From NCBI GenBank assembly GCA_944363005.1, contig CALVTV010000070.1, positions 1-8,569 on the forward strand: a DNA stretch of 8,569 nt. Direction: 5' to 3'. The notes under the pieces were generated by a model. It was not told where the DNA came from. It saw only the letters and a program-made list of their open reading frames with translations, and did no database searches. Each line of letters begins with the position of its first letter. Position 1 is the first letter of the stretch. The translations under genes were made by a program, and so were the position numbers. This document shows, piece by piece, positions 7,257-8,569 of this stretch. The stretch is from an uncultured Clostridia bacterium (lineage in GTDB: Bacteria; Bacillota; Clostridia; Christensenellales; Aristaeellaceae).

Positions 7257-7331
7257 AATCGATCCTCCTTCTGCCGCGCCGCGCCAAATTGATTCGGCGG
7301 CTTTATCGCTCGACCGCCCTATCTGTCTCCC

Positions 7332-7360
7332 ATTATATCAGATTGTCCGAAAATTGAAAA
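7332..7360 (-). promoter_or_regulatory. Extended -10 promoter of the EF-G-like gene
   Basis: On the minus strand, TATAAT (7337-7332) is preceded by TGA, giving an extended TGnTATAAT. A weak -35, TTTTCA, lies 17 bases upstream (7360-7355). The predicted start is near 7325, giving a leader of about 69 bases that contains a GGCGG/CCGCC hairpin before the strong ribosome site at 7264-7270. Confidence 0.78.
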
Positions 7361-7398
7361 GCGTTTTTGTTCTTTTTCTTTTGCTTCCACAGGCAATT

Positions 7399-7413
7399 TG
7401 CATAAAAACTGCA
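7399..7413. promoter_or_regulatory. Candidate regulator site 1: TGCA-N7-TGCA
   Basis: TGCA at 7399-7402 and 7410-7413 lie 11 bases apart, within TTGCA-TAAAAAC-TGCAT. The pair is centred about 80 bases upstream of the predicted EF-G-like transcript start. Binding by the neighbouring AraC-family protein is inferred from spacing only. Confidence 0.35.
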
Positions 7414-7520
7414 TTCGCAGAGGAAATTTCATGCGCGAAAACCCGCTGTTCCTTGCTTTTGAACCCAAGCGTTCTTTGGTTCGCCCGCCATTGCGCACAT
7501 CTTCGTACCTCCAGCCGCAG

Positions 7521-7535
7521 TGCACTAGCTTTGCA
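7521..7535. promoter_or_regulatory. Candidate regulator site 2: TGCA-N7-TGCA
   Basis: TGCA at 7521-7524 and 7532-7535 lie 11 bases apart, within GTGCA-CTAGCTT-TGCAC. The pair is centred about 38 bases upstream of the -35 box of the AraC-family gene, a typical activator or looping position. The role is inferred. Confidence 0.35.
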
Positions 7536-7564
7536 CATACGCAACGTTATTTAGATCGGACGAC

Positions 7565-7582
7565 ATTGCAAATTTCTGCAAT
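7565..7582. promoter_or_regulatory. Candidate regulator site 3: ATTGCA-N6-TGCAAT
   Basis: A perfect 6-bp inverted repeat encloses TGCA at 7567-7570 and 7577-7580. It overlaps the -35 box (7566-7571) and part of the spacer of the AraC-family promoter, where a bound protein would block polymerase. Autorepression is therefore plausible but inferred. Confidence 0.42.
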
Positions 7583-7594
7583 TTAGCTTATAAT
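7566..7594 (+). promoter_or_regulatory. Promoter of the AraC-family gene
   Basis: TTGCAA (7566-7571), a 17-base spacer and a perfect TATAAT (7589-7594) predict a transcript start near 7601. The -10 box overlaps the most upstream in-frame ATG (7593), which therefore cannot be the start codon if this promoter is used. Confidence 0.75.
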
Positions 7595-7599
7595 GACAT

Positions 7600-7619
7600 C
7601 ATATCATGAATGTGATATG
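7600..7619. repeat. Perfect inverted repeat CATATCA-N6-TGATATG at the predicted transcript start
   Basis: The two 7-base arms (7600-7606 and 7613-7619) are exact reverse complements with a 6-base spacer. The repeat covers +1 to about +19 of the predicted AraC-family transcript. It could be an operator, or a 5'-end RNA hairpin about 12 bases before the ribosome site. Confidence 0.6.
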
Positions 7620-7640
7620 GACAGAAGAATCGAGGAAAAT

Positions 7641-8540
7641 ATGAACAACGTCCACATCTCCCGTTTTAACGATCGCCAAACGATGCGATCTCTTGATTTT
7701 GAAATCTATCACTACTATGATGCCAGTCCATGCAATGTTGCGCTGCATCACCATGATTTCTTTGAAATCTACTATCTGATTGCGGGGTCAATGGATTATA
7801 TCGTCGAGGGCAACCGCTTTGCGCTCTCGCCCGGCGATGTGCTGCTCATTTCGCCGCTGGACCTGCATCACCCTGAAGCGGAGCGTTACCAATCCTTCGA
7901 GCGAATCGTCCTGTGGATCAGCATGCCCTACCTCACCGCGCTCGCGCAGAGCGTTCCCGGATTGCTTCCCACCCTGTTGACGCATTCCTCAACCGGCAGA
8001 CAGCTGACCCTTTCGGATCAAGAGCGCTCATTCTTGGATCTATTGCTCTCTTCCCTGCTCGATGAACGGGCCAATCATCCGCACGCAAGCCGCGAAATGT
8101 GCCGTCTGCTGATCACCGCAGCGCTCATCCGCATTCAACGCCAACTCATTGCTTCGCCAAGGGATAGCGCCCTGATTTCCGGATCTGTCAGAGGGGTTCG
8201 CCGCGCTTCCGGCACGCCGGTGCTCCCGGCTCCGCTCTACGACATTTTCGACTACATCGACACCCATCTGGAAGAATCATTGACTTTGAGTTCTCTGGCC
8301 GACCAGTTTTTTCTGGACGCCAATACGCTTTCGCGCAAATTCAAGCAACAAATGGGCATTACCGTCTGCGATTACATCCGCAAAAAGCGGCTCGCGTTAG
8401 CCCGCGTCAAAATTTCGCAGGGCATGAGCGCAACTCAAGCCGGTGCCACAAGCGGTTTTTCCGATTATAGTTCTTTCTTCCGTGCCTTTAAAAGCGAATA
8501 TGGCATCAGCCCTCGCGAATTCGCCACCAGTTACAAGTGA
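7641..8540 (+). CDS. AraC-family transcriptional regulator with cupin-like sensor domain
   Basis: This gene encodes a 299-residue regulator. The N-terminal half looks like the cupin ligand-binding domain of AraC proteins: HHHDFFEIYYLIAGS (36-50) followed by GNRFALSPGDVLLISP (57-72) and DLHHPE. The C-terminal 100 residues hold both helix-turn-helix motifs: SLTLSSLADQFFLDANTLSRKF (213-234) and SATQAGATSGFSDYSSFFRAFKSEYGISPREF (263-294). The latter contains the GFSDYSSFFRAFK signature of the family. A less conserved linker lies around 170-198. Such proteins usually control sugar or stress genes nearby in response to a small ligand, which cannot be deduced here. Upstream in-frame ATGs at 7593 and 7617 are rejected: the first overlaps the -10 box and the second lacks a ribosome site, while GAGG (7632-7635) is 5 bases before 7641. 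Its targets may lie beyond the right edge. Confidence 0.93.
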   Translation: MNNVHISRFNDRQTMRSLDFEIYHYYDASPCNVALHHHDFFEIYYLIAGSMDYIVEGNRFALSPGDVLLISPLDLHHPEAERYQSFERIVLWISMPYLTALAQSVPGLLPTLLTHSSTGRQLTLSDQERSFLDLLLSSLLDERANHPHASREMCRLLITAALIRIQRQLIASPRDSALISGSVRGVRRASGTPVLPAPLYDIFDYIDTHLEESLTLSSLADQFFLDANTLSRKFKQQMGITVCDYIRKKRLALARVKISQGMSATQAGATSGFSDYSSFFRAFKSEYGISPREFATSYK

Positions 8541-8569
8541 TCTTCCCCACATTTTCCCCCTTCCCCATC

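Larger units (their letters stand above)
7257..7640. other. Divergent control region between EF-G-like and AraC-family genes
   Basis: This 384-base gene-free stretch holds the promoters of both flanking genes, three paired TGCA sites (7399-7413, 7521-7535, 7567-7580), a hairpin-forming dyad GAACC-C-AAG-CGTT-CTT-T-GGTTC (7461-7482), and a perfect inverted repeat at the AraC-family gene start. Short open frames within it lack convincing features of genes. Confidence 0.6.

Noticed and set aside
5127..7292. A 721-codon open frame on the plus strand opposite the EF-G-like gene
   Set aside because: It is antisense to a clearly conserved gene, crosses the terminator of that gene, is His/Arg/Leu-rich in the manner of mirror frames of GC-rich genes, and has no recognisable domain or ribosome site.
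7461..7482. Dyad GAACC...GGTTC considered as a terminator
   Set aside because: Neither strand has a U-run after the stem, and no gene ends there; it is noted only as part of the control region.
7319..7586. Several 50-70 residue open frames on both strands between the divergent genes (for example an ATG at 7432 with an AGAGGA upstream)
   Set aside because: They overlap promoters and candidate operators, have no recognisable composition or homology, and overlap one another in different frames.

Overview
The window is about 8.6 kb of moderately GC-rich bacterial chromosome, most likely from a Clostridia-type Firmicute. The reasons are a membrane-anchored RNase Y, strong AGGAGG-type ribosome binding sites, TTGACA/TATAAT promoters, a clostridial-looking RecQ, and an auxiliary EF-G-like GTPase. 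The genus cannot be fixed from this sequence. No mobile element, CRISPR array, tRNA or rRNA was seen.

Layout, left to right. Positions 1-1010 (minus) hold the N-terminal part of a multi-pass membrane glycosyltransferase that runs off the left edge. It overlaps the end of recQ (994-2841, minus) and is probably co-transcribed from a clear sigma-A-type promoter at 2874-2903. Divergent from recQ is a 57-residue protein gene (2953-3126, plus) with a near-perfect Shine-Dalgarno. It meets rny (RNase Y, 3168-4757, minus) tail to tail over a bidirectional hairpin terminator. rny has a consensus promoter about 270 bases upstream of its start, so its mRNA should carry a long leader with several possible hairpins. 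Next comes an EF-G-like translation-factor GTPase (5178-7256, minus), with its own promoter and terminator. Divergent from it, across a 384-base control region, is an AraC-family regulator with a cupin-like sensor domain (7641-8540, plus).

The genes are mostly housekeeping (DNA repair, mRNA turnover, a translation-type GTPase) in independent units, with an AraC regulator beginning what may be an accessory region to the right. No complete novel multi-gene system is visible. The best leads are non-coding. All six TGCA tetramers in the 7257-7640 control region fall in three pairs about one helical turn apart. A perfect inverted repeat lies at the predicted araC-family transcription start. The rny leader is long and potentially structured. 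Two further leads are the small 57-residue protein and the altered GTPase motifs of the EF-G-like protein.
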